Assembly (NCBI GenBank): GCA_034231615.1
Contig: CM067317.1
Coordinates: 13,991,316 to 14,055,315, forward strand
Direction: 5' to 3'
DNA length: 64,000 nt
Source: Meghimatium bilineatum
Taxonomy: Eukaryota; Mollusca; Gastropoda; Stylommatophora; Philomycidae
Positions 31,441-41,438 of the stretch are shown one piece after another; the first letter of the stretch is position 1, and every line of letters starts with the position of its first letter. Below the pieces are notes generated by a model. The model searched no databases. It had not been told where the DNA came from and saw only the letters and a list, made by a program, of their open reading frames with translations. A program made the translations under genes and the position numbers.

Positions 31441-31709
31441 ATAGTAACCTTTTTACTTTATTTAGTATTTACCACTTTTTCGTTTGGTTACCGCACCACT
31501 CTCTATTTTGTTTGACATCGTCTGATATTTTGGTTATTTAAAGTACAAATACACATCTTATATGTTTGTGTTACTGAGGATACTTCAATACCTGTACTGG
31601 TTCTTTCTGTTATGTTTGTTCTGGTTATAATAGTCCTTGTCTTGATTGGTCCATTCTCAATGACTTGAGTACACAGTTTGAATGTCTTGACAAAATTGCA
31701 TCTTTTTTG

Positions 31710-31815
31710 GAGATGTGGTTAGTCAAGTATGAAAAAAAACCATTTACTAGAATTGCAAGGCGATTCGGTACCCTTAGAACGGACCTGGTTCAATTCGCTT
31801 TAGTCTCAAGAATTT
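31710..31815 (+). mobile_element. tRNA-derived SINE head
   Basis: A-box-like GTGGTTAGTCAAGTATG and B-box-like CTGGTTCAATTCGC about 60 bases apart. A 34-bp direct repeat (CTTGCTTCCAACTTGAATTT) follows at 31815-31885. Confidence 0.5.
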
Positions 31816-32184
31816 ATAATTTATCCTCTTGCTTCCAACTTGAATTTATAATTTATCCTCTTGCTTCCAACTTGAATTTACTTGTAAATTTATAATAACT
31901 TCTGAAAATAAATATTTTAAATAAGTTAAATCTCTATTGATTACCCTCCTCGAACACCAAATATGTCCATATGTAAAACTTTTCCAGATCTGCTGTAGTA
32001 TAAAATTTCTCAAAATCCCCCTGTTCTAAAATTCTAACTCTACTGGGTATTGAATTCTAAACCACCAAGCTAAGATGCACATGCAATAACCACTGCCTAC
32101 TGCAGCTACCAATTATTTTACGTTCAAGACTAAAAAACTAGCAACGTTTCATGCCGAAAAGCAAAGAAGGAAGTCTATATTTAT

Positions 32185-32480
32185 AATGAAGATTCTATAT
32201 GTTCACTGAAGATCCAAATCTACACGTGCAATGAAGATACAAATCTAAATGTTCAATGAAGATCCAAATCTACATGTGCAATGAAGATACAAAAATATAA
32301 ATATTTAATGAAGATACAAATCTAAATGTTCAATGAAGATACAAATCTAAATGTTCAATGAAGATACAAATCTAAATGTTCAATGAAGATACAAATCTAA
32401 ATGTTCAATGAAGATACAAATCTAAATATTTAATGAACATCCAAATACTAAATGAAAATCCATAAATCTATAATTTTATT
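32185..32480. repeat. 25-bp tandem repeat
   Basis: About eleven units of AATGAAGATACAAATCTAAA TGTTC, perfect in the middle (32310-32425) and degenerate at both edges. Confidence 0.9.
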
Positions 32481-32484
32481 GAAG

Positions 32485-33165
32485 ATCCAAACACATTATC
32501 ACAATATTAAATATTTATTAAAAAAATACATATAAATGTCAAAAAATGTATTAAAATAAGGTAACAAATCAAACCATTTACCAATTAATAACACTAAAAA
32601 TACTCCTAAAAAGTAGGCTCACAATAGAACACACATTAATGAAACATCATTAGTATGCCTTAGAAGCCCTATCTCAGGTACTTAAAGTTTTATCAATGCA
32701 GTTAAACACTTCATTGCCAAAGATAATGGTTCAGTATATAAGTATAATAGTGATAACTGGTCATGTGACAGCAAAATATTGCTTGCAAACACACCAAATG
32801 AGAGCATATCTGATCATCACGACTTCATGACTATATACACATCTTTTAATACCTACATTACTTAGTGATTCTATAGTATTATTTATTGTCATGTGGTATG
32901 AGGGTTGGCTTCACTATCAAAAGATACCACGATCTGTGTTTGATGCAGGCACACTCCAAGTAATCCAGCTGTAACAAAGCGGCTTAAGTTATTGCGTAAG
33001 AGGAGATAAATTAGTGGGGAAGAGAACTGGTCACATCACTTCAAAATGATGTCTAATGTTTCAAATTAGACAAATTACCAATTTATTATTATTATTTATT
33101 TTTTCATTGCATGTATTGTTTTTTTTCATGCCATGCTCATCTTCGCTTGTGATTATAATGTGCAA
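32485..33165. other. Unassigned AT-rich sequence
   Basis: Nothing recognised. Confidence 0.35.
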
Positions 33166-33171
33166 TATAAT

Positions 33172-33405
33172 CGGGGATCTCTCTGGCGTAGTGGTTAAGC
33201 TGTTCGCCTTGTGTTCAAGATGTCACAGGTTCGAATCCGGCTTGTGTCGTCTTGTTTATAAGGTGGATTTTTTCGGAGATCCCTGTGGATTATCACTTGA
33301 AGCTACGGAGTTACGTGCTATGTATGAGTTATACTCTCGGCAGGCGGCGTGCCGCTTTGTTGAGAGTGACGGAGTACATATGGGAAACCGAGTACAGTGA
33401 AGTCA
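33172..33405 (+). mobile_element. tRNA-derived SINE with intact A and B boxes
   Basis: The head has an A-box TGGCGTAGTGGTTAAGC at about 33183 and a B-box GGTTCGAATCC at 33229, a near-consensus internal RNA polymerase III promoter. The body starts GGTGGATTTTTTCGGAGATC and continues through ACTTGAAGCTACGGAG. It is probably transcribable in principle. A headless copy is at 22745. It is not a functional tRNA: no convincing acceptor stem or CCA-proximal pairing. Confidence 0.85.
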
Positions 33406-33911
33406 ATCTTCTATGGCTTTTAAACCCTTTTTATGTGCAATATAGTTACATCCAATACTCCCTCTAATTTTCATATATGAGCAAATCTGATGATGTCAGA
33501 GCAGTGAATATTTCAGTGCAAAAGTTTTTAACTACCATATAAAAGTTAAAGAAAAAGGTAATTATCTCGCTTGTTATGTGTGCAGGTGGTACATTTCGTG
33601 AGCAAAACTGTCTAATTATGCTAGAGGGAATATTCATTACATTTTGTAATAAGAAAAATACACAGAATACATTTTCAATAAAATACATAAGGAGAACTCT
33701 ACATGTATCTCAAGTCTTTTACTGAGTTGACATCCATAAGATCAATTTATTTCACACAGTCATGTTGAAAAATGAAATTAGGAAATGTTGCACAGGGATG
33801 AGCAAAAAATAACCAAACTAGCCACTTTTTTCAGACCCACCAGGCGGATTTAAAGTAATTATATGCACTTGCCCCTGAGTACAAACAATATAAAATCATA
33901 ATCTGAGCCAT

Positions 33912-34105
33912 ATGAATAGCTGTCAACTTATTTTTTCATAAATTCTTATTATTTTACAATTTTTATGTGTATTTTAATATTTAAAAATGTCCATATTTAG
34001 CATAAAAAAACCTTTTTTGGCCAATCAATATGTTCGTGTGAGATAAAAATGTCAACATTAGTAGTAATCACAGAAATTTAACACTAAATTACCATATTTT
34101 GTGTG
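33912..34105. mobile_element. hAT-type MITE, right end missing
   Basis: Begins AATAGCTGTCAACTTATTTT and continues AAATGTCCATATTTAGCA and TAACACTAAATTACC, collinear with the complete copy at 61312-61543. Confidence 0.6.
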
Positions 34106-34139
34106 TGTGGCCCGAATTGTGCCCTGATGTCGATGTGTT

Positions 34140-34262
34140 TTGGCTGCATTAGACTAGAAACACCATCGAGTCAGATGGCTGCTGGAACAGAGGACAGAGC
34201 ACTTATGGGAATGCCCCACGTGCTGTGAGGCCAGTTTCTAATCAAAAATCAAGAACCTTTGC
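34140..34262 (+). mobile_element. LINE R2 3' fragment
   Basis: GGGAATGCCCCACGTGCTGT and GGCCAGTTTCTAATC are the complement of the R2 tail seen at 3895-3945 and 43905-43945. Confidence 0.6.
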
Positions 34263-34457
34263 ATATGACAAGTGGGAACCTCAATGAACTAAAATATAGG
34301 TTGCTGGCCTCATCCCACATGAGAAATACTCAATATGGCACATTGAATCAAAAAGGTTGTCCAAATATGGATTAATATCTAAACTAGATAAGTACAGTTG
34401 TGTCACAGCAGCAATACCTTCAATGAACACTTCAGATAACTGGATCAGAACATCTTT

Positions 34458-34612
34458 TTCAGCATTCATTCTCAAACTCCCACTGGGTTTCTTTTGTAGC
34501 AGGACAATGATCCCATTAGATTTCCCGCAGGAAGTAGTAGTCCAGAGAATGGAAATGTTTTGAGTCGCTGTTTATTTGTGCTAATGGCCCAACATATCCA
34601 TCTTTGGCGTTA
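34458..34612 (+). repeat. Repeat B copy
   Basis: CATTCATTCTCAAACTCCC, TTTTGTAGCAGGACAATG, GATTTCCCGCAGGAAG, TTTATTTGTGCTAATGGCC and AACATATCCATCTTTGGCG. Confidence 0.88.
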
Positions 34613-34654
34613 TAGATCAGAACATCTAAAATTAATTATTAATCGTTTCAGTAA

Positions 34655-34748
34655 CTCTTACCACAGCAAAACTGTAAACCATGATATAACACATCCCATT
34701 CTCCTGGCTATATCCTGCTAACCACTGGGAGTTTGTGAAATATAACAG
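34655..34748 (+). repeat. Repeat A 3' fragment
   Basis: AAACTGTAAACCATGATATAAC, then CATCCCATTCTCCTGGC, ATATCCTGCTAACC and GGGAGTTTGTGAAATA, the last third of A. Confidence 0.7.
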
Positions 34749-35010
34749 AAGTTATAGCAATGATATAAAAAAAATTTTACATATAAAAAAGACACAATGA
34801 TTAATCAAGGAGGGAAAGGTCCCTTCATGGAAGGAAAGGGAACAAGAGGCAGACCAAAATTATGATGGAAACAGGACATTAATAACCTTCCGAACATGAC
34901 AATGGAAGAGGCTTGGACGGCTTGCAAAGAACTGAGAGGCTTACAGAATGGCAGTGAGAACAATGTTCTCTAAAGGATATGTCACATAGATACATAAACA
35001 ACTTATTTAC

Positions 35011-35138
35011 CTGCACAGGCTTCCCTGTGTCACTGTGCTTCAGTTATTGCAAACTTGTGCTGAGTACCGTTCTAAATATAACTACAGAATGTATCAAAGT
35101 GGTCCTCAAATCTTGAGCAGTTATGCTACACTTGGATC
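35011..35138 (-). other. Candidate noncoding 5' exon of Rab7
   Basis: On the minus strand a 128-base segment is bounded by a good acceptor (TTGTGTGTGTTTCAG) and a strong donor (CAG/GTAAATAAGT). All three sense frames contain stops, as for an untranslated exon. It lies 7.9 kb upstream of Rab7 coding exon 1 on the same strand with no other gene between. This is inference from splice signals only; RNA data would decide. Confidence 0.35.
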
Positions 35139-35214
35139 CTGAAACACACACAACAAAATATGTGTGGTTAATATATCTTATCTGTAAAATGCCTGTTGAT
35201 TGTCTAATGAATGA

Positions 35215-35447
35215 CAGCGATTCTCAACCTTTCTCACCTGCCATCCCCTTTCTGGACATATATTTCCATTAGCGCACCTCCCAGAAGAGTTTGACAATTT
35301 TCTTTAAGGTGTATTACTACATACCATATTCAATATCACTTGAATAGTTACCTATCTGTATCCAGACAAGTCTGTGGCCTTAAATTTCCAATTTATTTTA
35401 CATGGCCCTCTGAGGAATGGAGAATTTGTCCATGTTGAGAACTACTG
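35215..35447. mobile_element. hAT-type MITE
   Basis: Ends CAGCGATTCTCAACC and, inward from the right, CAGTAGTTCTCAAC. After the right end comes GTCTAATA; GTCTAATG lies five bases before the left end, a plausible but displaced 8-bp target duplication. Confidence 0.6.
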
Positions 35448-35566
35448 GTCTAATAGACTATTTCAACTCTAGGCGGATGATGCAGCCGCATACTTGCTGT
35501 TAAGGGGGTGTTCATAAATCAAGTCAACAATTAGGGGGAATGGGGTCTGAAAAAGAGCTGCTACAC

Positions 35567-35584
35567 GGGGGGGGGGGGGGGGGG
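35567..35584. repeat. G18 homopolymer
   Basis: Uninterrupted run of 18 G. Confidence 0.9.
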
Positions 35585-35832
35585 TGGATTTTTTTAATAC
35601 TCCAATTAAATGGTTTCATTTGAACATTTTAAAAATAAAAATCTGAGAAAACCAAATAAAACATTGTGTGGTTTTTTTTTGCAATTTTGTTGACATAATT
35701 AAGTGAGGGTGAAGAAGGGAATAATCCTGAATTTTTGACAGTTTTTGTTATGGTTTTGACATCAAAAATGAGCAACTAATTATTGATGTAATTTATGGAC
35801 TACCATTAAGTGTAAAGTGGGAGCTTTAATTT

Positions 35833-35967
35833 GTACTCAATCAGTGGAGTCATATTGTAGTACTCAATCAGTGGAGTCATATTGTAGTACTCAATCAGTG
35901 GAGTCATATTGTAGTACTCAATCAGTGGAGTCATATTATAGTACTCAATCAGTGGAGTCATATTGTT
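35833..35967. repeat. 27-bp tandem repeat, 5 copies
   Basis: GTACTCAATCAGTGGAGTCA TATTGTA repeated almost perfectly; the minus-strand frame YYNMTPLIE is an artefact. Confidence 0.93.
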
Positions 35968-36229
35968 TGCAAAGAGTTCATGTATGCTCATAGAACTTTG
36001 ATGTTGTCTATTATTGTTATTCTGTAATTCTTTGGACTTATAATCCTAGCAGATTGCATTATGTATATTTCTCAAAGTATTTGACTATGAGTCATTTCCA
36101 TAAGATGTTATTTATTGTCTCTCAAAATGCTCGTATTATGACAGTAAAAAATATAAATTTTACCTCAGCTTTTACCTCAAATTTTAACTCAGTACATTAC
36201 AGGACATTAGAAAACTAGTTAGAATTGGT

Positions 36230-36446
36230 AGAAATACTATTCAAAGTACTAAGGTTGCTGTTAAAAAGCCTATCTGTCAATGTAAAACATAAATAAATAG
36301 CAATAAACAAAAGAACGAAGACTGTTTTCAAATATTAAAGATTTTGAAAAACAGTCTTCGTTCTTTTGTTTATTGCTATTTATTTATGTTTTACATTGAC
36401 AGATAGGCTTTTTAACAGCAACCTCAGTACTTCATATAGTATTTCT
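36230..36446. repeat. Long foldback, ~104-bp arms with ~9-base loop
   Basis: The left arm (36230-36333) and right arm (36343-36446) are inverted copies with only a few mismatches, for example CAATGTAAAACATAAATAAA against its complement. The pairing would give a long hairpin. Sequence continuing from the right arm (GTTTGGTTAGTGC, ATTTTGGTTATTTA) is related to 31440-31535, and the arm core is related to 38060-38130. Confidence 0.88.
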
Positions 36447-36747
36447 GCTTATGTTTGGTTAGTGCGGCACACTCCACTTTGTCGGACATCATCTAACATT
36501 TTGGTTATTTATATTAGAATTGTTACTGTTATAATTGCCTGCAAATATTTTTGGATTTGGGTCAGCAGAGTTAATAAGGTAGTTTAATAGTCCTGATTTC
36601 TGCAAAATAGCTTGAGGTTCATGCGCAGAAGTAGCCATGCTGTTCATGTTGCACTGGCCATGAAACTGAATGTATGAAACATCATCAGGTGCCATGCTAA
36701 TTATATATTACTAAGCAGTTTACATGCTATGAATCATCATCAGGTGC

Positions 36748-37120
36748 CATGCTGGCTGGCATAGGCGATCATGGCTCTCCACAGCTCTCTATCTCCAGCA
36801 TCAATGATCCAAGACGTATCAAGATCATTGTTGTTTCCCTGCTGTGCCAGGTTGTCAAACTGTAATATTTTTTTCATGTTGTCGCGCTCTGTCACTGTTG
36901 CCTTCAATCTTGCTTGTTGTGACTATGTTCTCCAAACCTCCCAGTCTCATGAAGTGGCCAAAAATATGAAGATTGTCTTTTTCTTATATTATTGATTAAG
37001 GTCAATTTCCCATTTGACTCTTTCAACACCTCCACATTAGTTTTTCTGGCAGTCTATGGTATTCTCAGCATTCTTCTGTAGAACCACATCTCTATTACCT
37101 CTAACTGAATGTATAAATAG
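36748..37120 (-). mobile_element. RTE-like LINE 3' end
   Basis: Minus-strand tail GTGCCATGCTGGCTGGCATA through a C-terminal segment near 37040-37100 with the WFYRRMLRIP-type motif (CTTCTGTAGAACCACATCTC on plus). Degenerate. Confidence 0.65.
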
Positions 37121-37189
37121 GGCCTAAAAACAACAGTACAAAAGCAATGTCTTATGCAGAATGTTTCATTTATTATTATTATAATAGTC

Positions 37190-37425
37190 ACTCGTGTTGT
37201 TGAGGCCTGAAAGTGGAGCAAAGAATAGCAACATGTAAGAGGTAGCTTAAAAGTATGTGGATCCTAAAATATCAGGCTTCAGCGTGGCTTCTGGATCACT
37301 TTGACCCTACATGGAATGGAGCAGCTACAGCAACTCCTCTCCATAACCTCCTTAGTCGCATCTTATGATAGCATGGAAAGTACCCGGTAAACAGTGCTGC
37401 TATTCTTTGTGATCCTTTCAGGGTC
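37190..37425. repeat. Repeat A pieces in opposite orientation
   Basis: A plus-oriented 5' end (TCGTGTTGTTGAGGCCTG, AGTGGAGCAAAGAATAGC) is followed from about 37240 by an antisense A body (TTCTGGATCACTTTGACCC, ATAACCTCCTTAGTCGCATC, AACAGTGCTGCTATTCTTTG). Confidence 0.7.
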
Positions 37426-37429
37426 CAGC

Positions 37430-37995
37430 AAAACAGGCAGGTTTGTATCCTTATATCTCTGCCTATGTTTTGATCACCACCCTTCAACTTTACCTTCAAG
37501 TAAAGTCATCAACAAGATGATGTGTTTAATATTTTCAAATTATTTTATTTCTTTGATTTTTACTACTTTTAATAGTTCATTTTTATTACAGATGTCAGAT
37601 GTCAGAATCTGTTCTTTTTCCATGAAATTCTCACTATTATTCTATATATTCTTATCTCAAGGGCATCAATTATGTCTTCTAGTTGATTGTTCATTATCCA
37701 TGTTTCTGAGCTTGATAGAAAAGATGGAACATTTTATAATTCTCATTTTGTTTGTTTGTGATTTGCTTAGATGTCAATATTTTCATCATGTCAGGAAAGC
37801 ACTTTTAGCTATTTTTATTCCCCGTTTAACTTGTTTCACATCTATCATATTATTCAATTATTTTTCCAATGCACAACATGCTTCAATGATTTATTATTAC
37901 ATATTACTTATTTTAACTCTGGATAAGAACTCTGTACCTTATTTTTGCATTAAGTGCATCCTGGTGAAATTTTTACTTCCTCGTTCTGGATAAAT
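37430..37995 (-). mobile_element. RTE-like LINE RT C-terminus, degenerate
   Basis: The minus strand in mixed frames resembles SRELSI/MRFIKCSIFS at about 37740 and an LLEGKVEG motif at about 37490, the usual end of this RT group. The apparent 199-codon plus-strand frame is its shadow. Confidence 0.5.
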
Positions 37996-37999
37996 ATGA

Positions 38000-38730
38000 A
38001 GTGTTCACACACTAACTGTGACAGTTGAGAACAGACATAAGTACTTAGTTGAGAAACTGATTAACTTCAAATACTAAAATAATAAAATCCTAACTATCAA
38101 TGTTCAAAATAAATAACTAGCAATAAATCAATAAAACAATAGCAATAAAACAAGGGCTATTTTCCCCGTTACGGTCCAGCAGGTACCTTTCTCAAGAAAC
38201 ACACAATAAAAAAACACAAAACCATAAAAATATTTAAAACTGGGATGACTTAGGCATGTTTTTGATTAGGGTCGTCTACTGCACTTGATCAGGAGTGATA
38301 ACGCCATTCCTCGACCTTCTTAGATCATGAGCCATGGCACCCTACTTATTGGTGGCTTGGTAACGACTGGATAAAATTTTTATTTCAAATTACGAATAAC
38401 GTGTGAACTTGAAACTCTGGTTTGCTGGTCAATGGGCAAATGACTTAACATTACACTATTGTGGCTACAAAATGCATTTAAGTTATACCAACAGTATCAT
38501 TTTACTGTGTTCTTATTTTCTATCACTACTGTATGGTTGGTTCTATGGCTAGCAAAATTGTTAAAGTGGTTTCCAAGTGCAACAGGGCATATATGACAAC
38601 TACTAACATGAGGATACAATTATAAAGTTAATCAGATCACACAGAAAACCACAATTTTTAGGCTTAGCATAGAACATTGTGGACTACAAGCACATCTCCA
38701 CAAAATGAAGGCTGTCTAAACAATGTCCAT
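38000..38730. other. Mostly unassigned; related to the 36230 foldback at 38050-38140
   Basis: AATGTTCAAAATAAATAAC and AGCAATAAATCAATAAAAC resemble one foldback arm. No gene seen in the remainder. Confidence 0.4.
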
Positions 38731-38734
38731 GTTT

Positions 38735-38935
38735 ATTGGGTCCCCAGAACACATTCTGCAAAAATGCCCACTCTTCGATGATGTGAGAACTAAAATATGG
38801 CCCCAAGAGACAGATCTGAAGGTAAAGCTGTGGGGCAACTGTGAGGACCTCCTGCTGACGACTGAATTCATGGAGGTGGCCCACCTTCCTGTATAGACTT
38901 ATGAGTATAGGAAACTCCTTGCAGATGAAGAAGAA
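38735..38935 (+). mobile_element. LINE R1 C-terminal fragment
   Basis: The plus strand reads EHILQKCPLFDDVRTKIWPQ and LKVKLWGNCEDLLLTTEFME then stop, collinear with the R1 terminus at 52675-52810. It is followed by GATGAAGAAGAATATG, a degenerate GAA tail. The cysteine pair before EHILQ is missing. Confidence 0.75.
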
Positions 38936-39074
38936 TATGAGGATGGAGGTGGATACTGTTACTTCCGTTAACCAATGGCTCTCTGAGATCCACTGGATGT
39001 AGAAACTGTGATAGATGACACATCTAGGATGTGACAGAGAATTTGATATTAATTGTGGCACAAGTAGAACTGGT

Positions 39075-39315
39075 AGAAAGAGATGTGTTTCTTCTTCTTC
39101 TCCTTTGCAGTTTGACATGTCTAATTAGCAAGTCCGGTTTTCTTAATGAATGATGCTGTATTTGGGAGCTCTTCAGTGCTCCCATACAGCTTTCTGTGGA
39201 TATTCGTCTCTGTGGGCCAGTGTTCCTCCCTTAACTGGTTTAGTGTAATGCAGTCTTGCAGGATATATTCGGCTGTCTTCTGAGTCACTATACTTCCGTT
39301 TCCAGGGTGCAGAAG
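39075..39315 (-). mobile_element. LINE R1 C-terminal fragment, opposite strand
   Basis: The minus strand reads TQKTAEYILQDCITLNQLRE, EHWPTETNIHRKLYGS and TASFIKKTGLAN then stop, followed by AAAGGAGAAGAAGAAGAAAC. It converges with the fragment at 38735. Confidence 0.75.
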
Positions 39316-39319
39316 TAAT

Positions 39320-40110
39320 CAACATAATCAATATAATACATTTATTTATAAGTGCATGTATTTGTAATCACATATGGCAGATTACTGTACTGTCTACTAA
39401 AAATACTCCTCTATGGTGAGATGAAACAGCTATGCTCTCTCCAGATGGACAAATAAAGTATTACAAAAAAATTGGGTACAATACAGGGAGAGGTGTCTAC
39501 ATTATTTAGCAGAACACAAAATAATATTATAATATTAAAAAGTTGGAATGTTTTTGAAAAATTAAATAGGGGAAGATAAGCAGTGTTAGCATAAATATTG
39601 ATAAAGATGCAGTACACATTTCACATTTTATGCATTGATCTGTGTCCTACCCACCGAGTGACGCCTCCCCAACTCCCCCATTGCATGATCCTTGTCATTT
39701 TGTTTAATCTTTTCATTCATCTTCACAAGTTTGTAATAAACGTATCAGTAGCCGGCATGCTCAGTAAACAGACATCTCAGATTAAATTAGCCATTCTGTT
39801 TTTGTGGCAACTCGTTTTACTAGTGGTATCATGAAAGTTGCACATACTGTAACAAAGTTGAAATGAAACTGTGCATAATATAAAAAAAGTTGAAATGAGG
39901 GCACTTCTCCCCACACTGAATGCAAAATGGTTTAAGAATTTCATTGAAAGCTTTTGATATAAACCATATACAGCAATACTGCAGTGAAACGGAACTACAA
40001 CAGAACTTACGTAGAACACAGGTTTTTGATGATTCACTTGAACACAACAGATGGACCATCACTAAGACTAAGGGGTTTCATTACTGCCACTTTGCCAAAG
40101 CAGACATCAC
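39320..40110. other. Unassigned sequence
   Basis: Several short open frames but no recognisable motif or element. Confidence 0.35.
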
Positions 40111-40114
40111 CACA

Positions 40115-40228
40115 TGTACAGGAAGGATTTTGATTGTACCTCCGAAAGAAAAAAATCCTGCGCCAACCATGGATTGAACCAGGAACCACAAGAGTCTGAG
40201 AATGGCATTCTAACCACACGGCCATGCT
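40115..40228 (-). mobile_element. tRNA-derived SINE
   Basis: The minus strand has A-box GGCCGTGTGGTTAGAATGC and B-box CTGGTTCAATCCATGG, then GGATTTTTTTCTTTCGGAGG and CTTCCTGTACATGTGGTG. Confidence 0.78.
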
Positions 40229-40427
40229 AATAGGTTATGAGATGTAAACACAAAAACATACAAATGACAATACACAAGACATTTTCATAGTTTTTAACCG
40301 TTAGGTCTTCCTCAAGAGAATATACACAACAAACTGAAAAACAATGAAAGCTGTAAAAACAATGTTACCACACAGATGCAATAGACACACTATTGACATG
40401 TAAACAATATGAAGTTTTGCCTGTGTG

Positions 40428-40692
40428 TTGCAGGGTTGAAAGGGGATAAAGAATAACAACACTGTTTACCTTCCACGCATGTCGTAAAAGGCGGCTAAGG
40501 AGGTTATGGGATGGAGTTGGCTGTCCCATCCCATATAGGGTCAGTGACCCAAAGCCATGCTGAAGTCGGATGTGCCAGGCCAAAAGGCGCAGATATCGCA
40601 GCAATGCTGTAAACCATGACAACACATTCCGTTCTCCTGACTACATCCTGCTAATCTGCAGAAGTTTGAGAACGAACGCAAAAGAAGAAGAA
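40428..40692 (+). repeat. Repeat A copy, well preserved
   Basis: GTGTTGCAGGGTTGAAAGGG, CGCATGTCGTAAAAGGCGGC, GGATGGAGTTGGCTGTCCCA, GAAGTCGGATGTGCCAGGCC and a GAACGAACGCAAAAGAAGAA terminus. Confidence 0.9.
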
Positions 40693-40894
40693 TATGAAAT
40701 TCAAGGTGACAATGATGTATGTGGAAACGTAGTCATGGAAGCAGTTTAAAATTGGATGGGATATGATAACAGATATAACAAATTATTACCCAATACAACA
40801 TGGATAGCAATACAAAAAAGGATCACACCAACACAGATTAAAACAAATGCATGTTCAGAGTTTAGTCCAAAAGGCTTGAGGGTACCAAACTCAA

Positions 40895-41438
40895 AAATAA
40901 ATCAATTTTCAAGAGCATATCTAGATCTGTCATCCGTGGTGCAGGATCTCAGGGCAGTGACCTGGATATCAAGGGCACCATAATGACCATCACAATTGAA
41001 ATGAACGGTGACAGGGGTAGGTTCACTGTGTTTTATGGCATGAAGATGCCTACAGAAGCGGTAACTCAATCGTAAGTCCGTTTCACCTATATACTTCTTG
41101 TCACGTTTACATATGATCATGTAAATGACATTACAGGATTCACATGTAAAGGCATCATCGATAGTGAAAGTGGCCTTAGGAAATGAAACAGAGCGGATCT
41201 GAGCCGTAGAGACATATAACAACAACCGTGTCTGCAACGAATAGTGACAAAGTGTGCAGGAACATAAGACCTGAGGTTACTGTGGACCAAGATGTAATTC
41301 AGATTTTTGTCACGCTTATAGGCAACCAAAAGAAAATCCTGGAAAGTGGCACAACTTTCAGAATCAGACTGGAGAAGGGAATGTTTGACAGTAGAGTTAT
41401 GTGGATGAAAAGTAAGGACAAATTTAACTCTATCAGAG
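40895..41438 (-). mobile_element. Penelope-like element: C-terminal RT thumb and GIY-YIG endonuclease
   Basis: The minus strand reads DRVKFVLTFHPHNSTVKH, then FLLVAYKRDKNLNYILVHS, and on to the endonuclease part: CESCNVIYMIICKRDKKYIG, ETDLRLSYRFCRHLHAI and PVTVHF, ending SRYALEN stop at 40902. A reverse transcriptase followed by a Cys-containing GIY-YIG nuclease domain defines Penelope-like retroelements. Paired cysteines precede VIYMI as in the family. This is the 3' half of the element interrupted at 41439. Confidence 0.85.

Noticed and set aside
33172..33250. True tRNA gene
   Set aside because: A and B boxes are good, but the acceptor stem does not pair and the sequence runs straight into a SINE body.
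37394..37993. 199-codon open frame on the plus strand with membrane-like composition
   Set aside because: It is the complement of a decayed RTE-like RT C-terminus; hydrophobicity reflects AT richness.
38684..39118. 144-codon minus-strand frame
   Set aside because: The plus strand of the same bases reads a LINE R1 tail (EHILQKCPLF...), which explains the frame.
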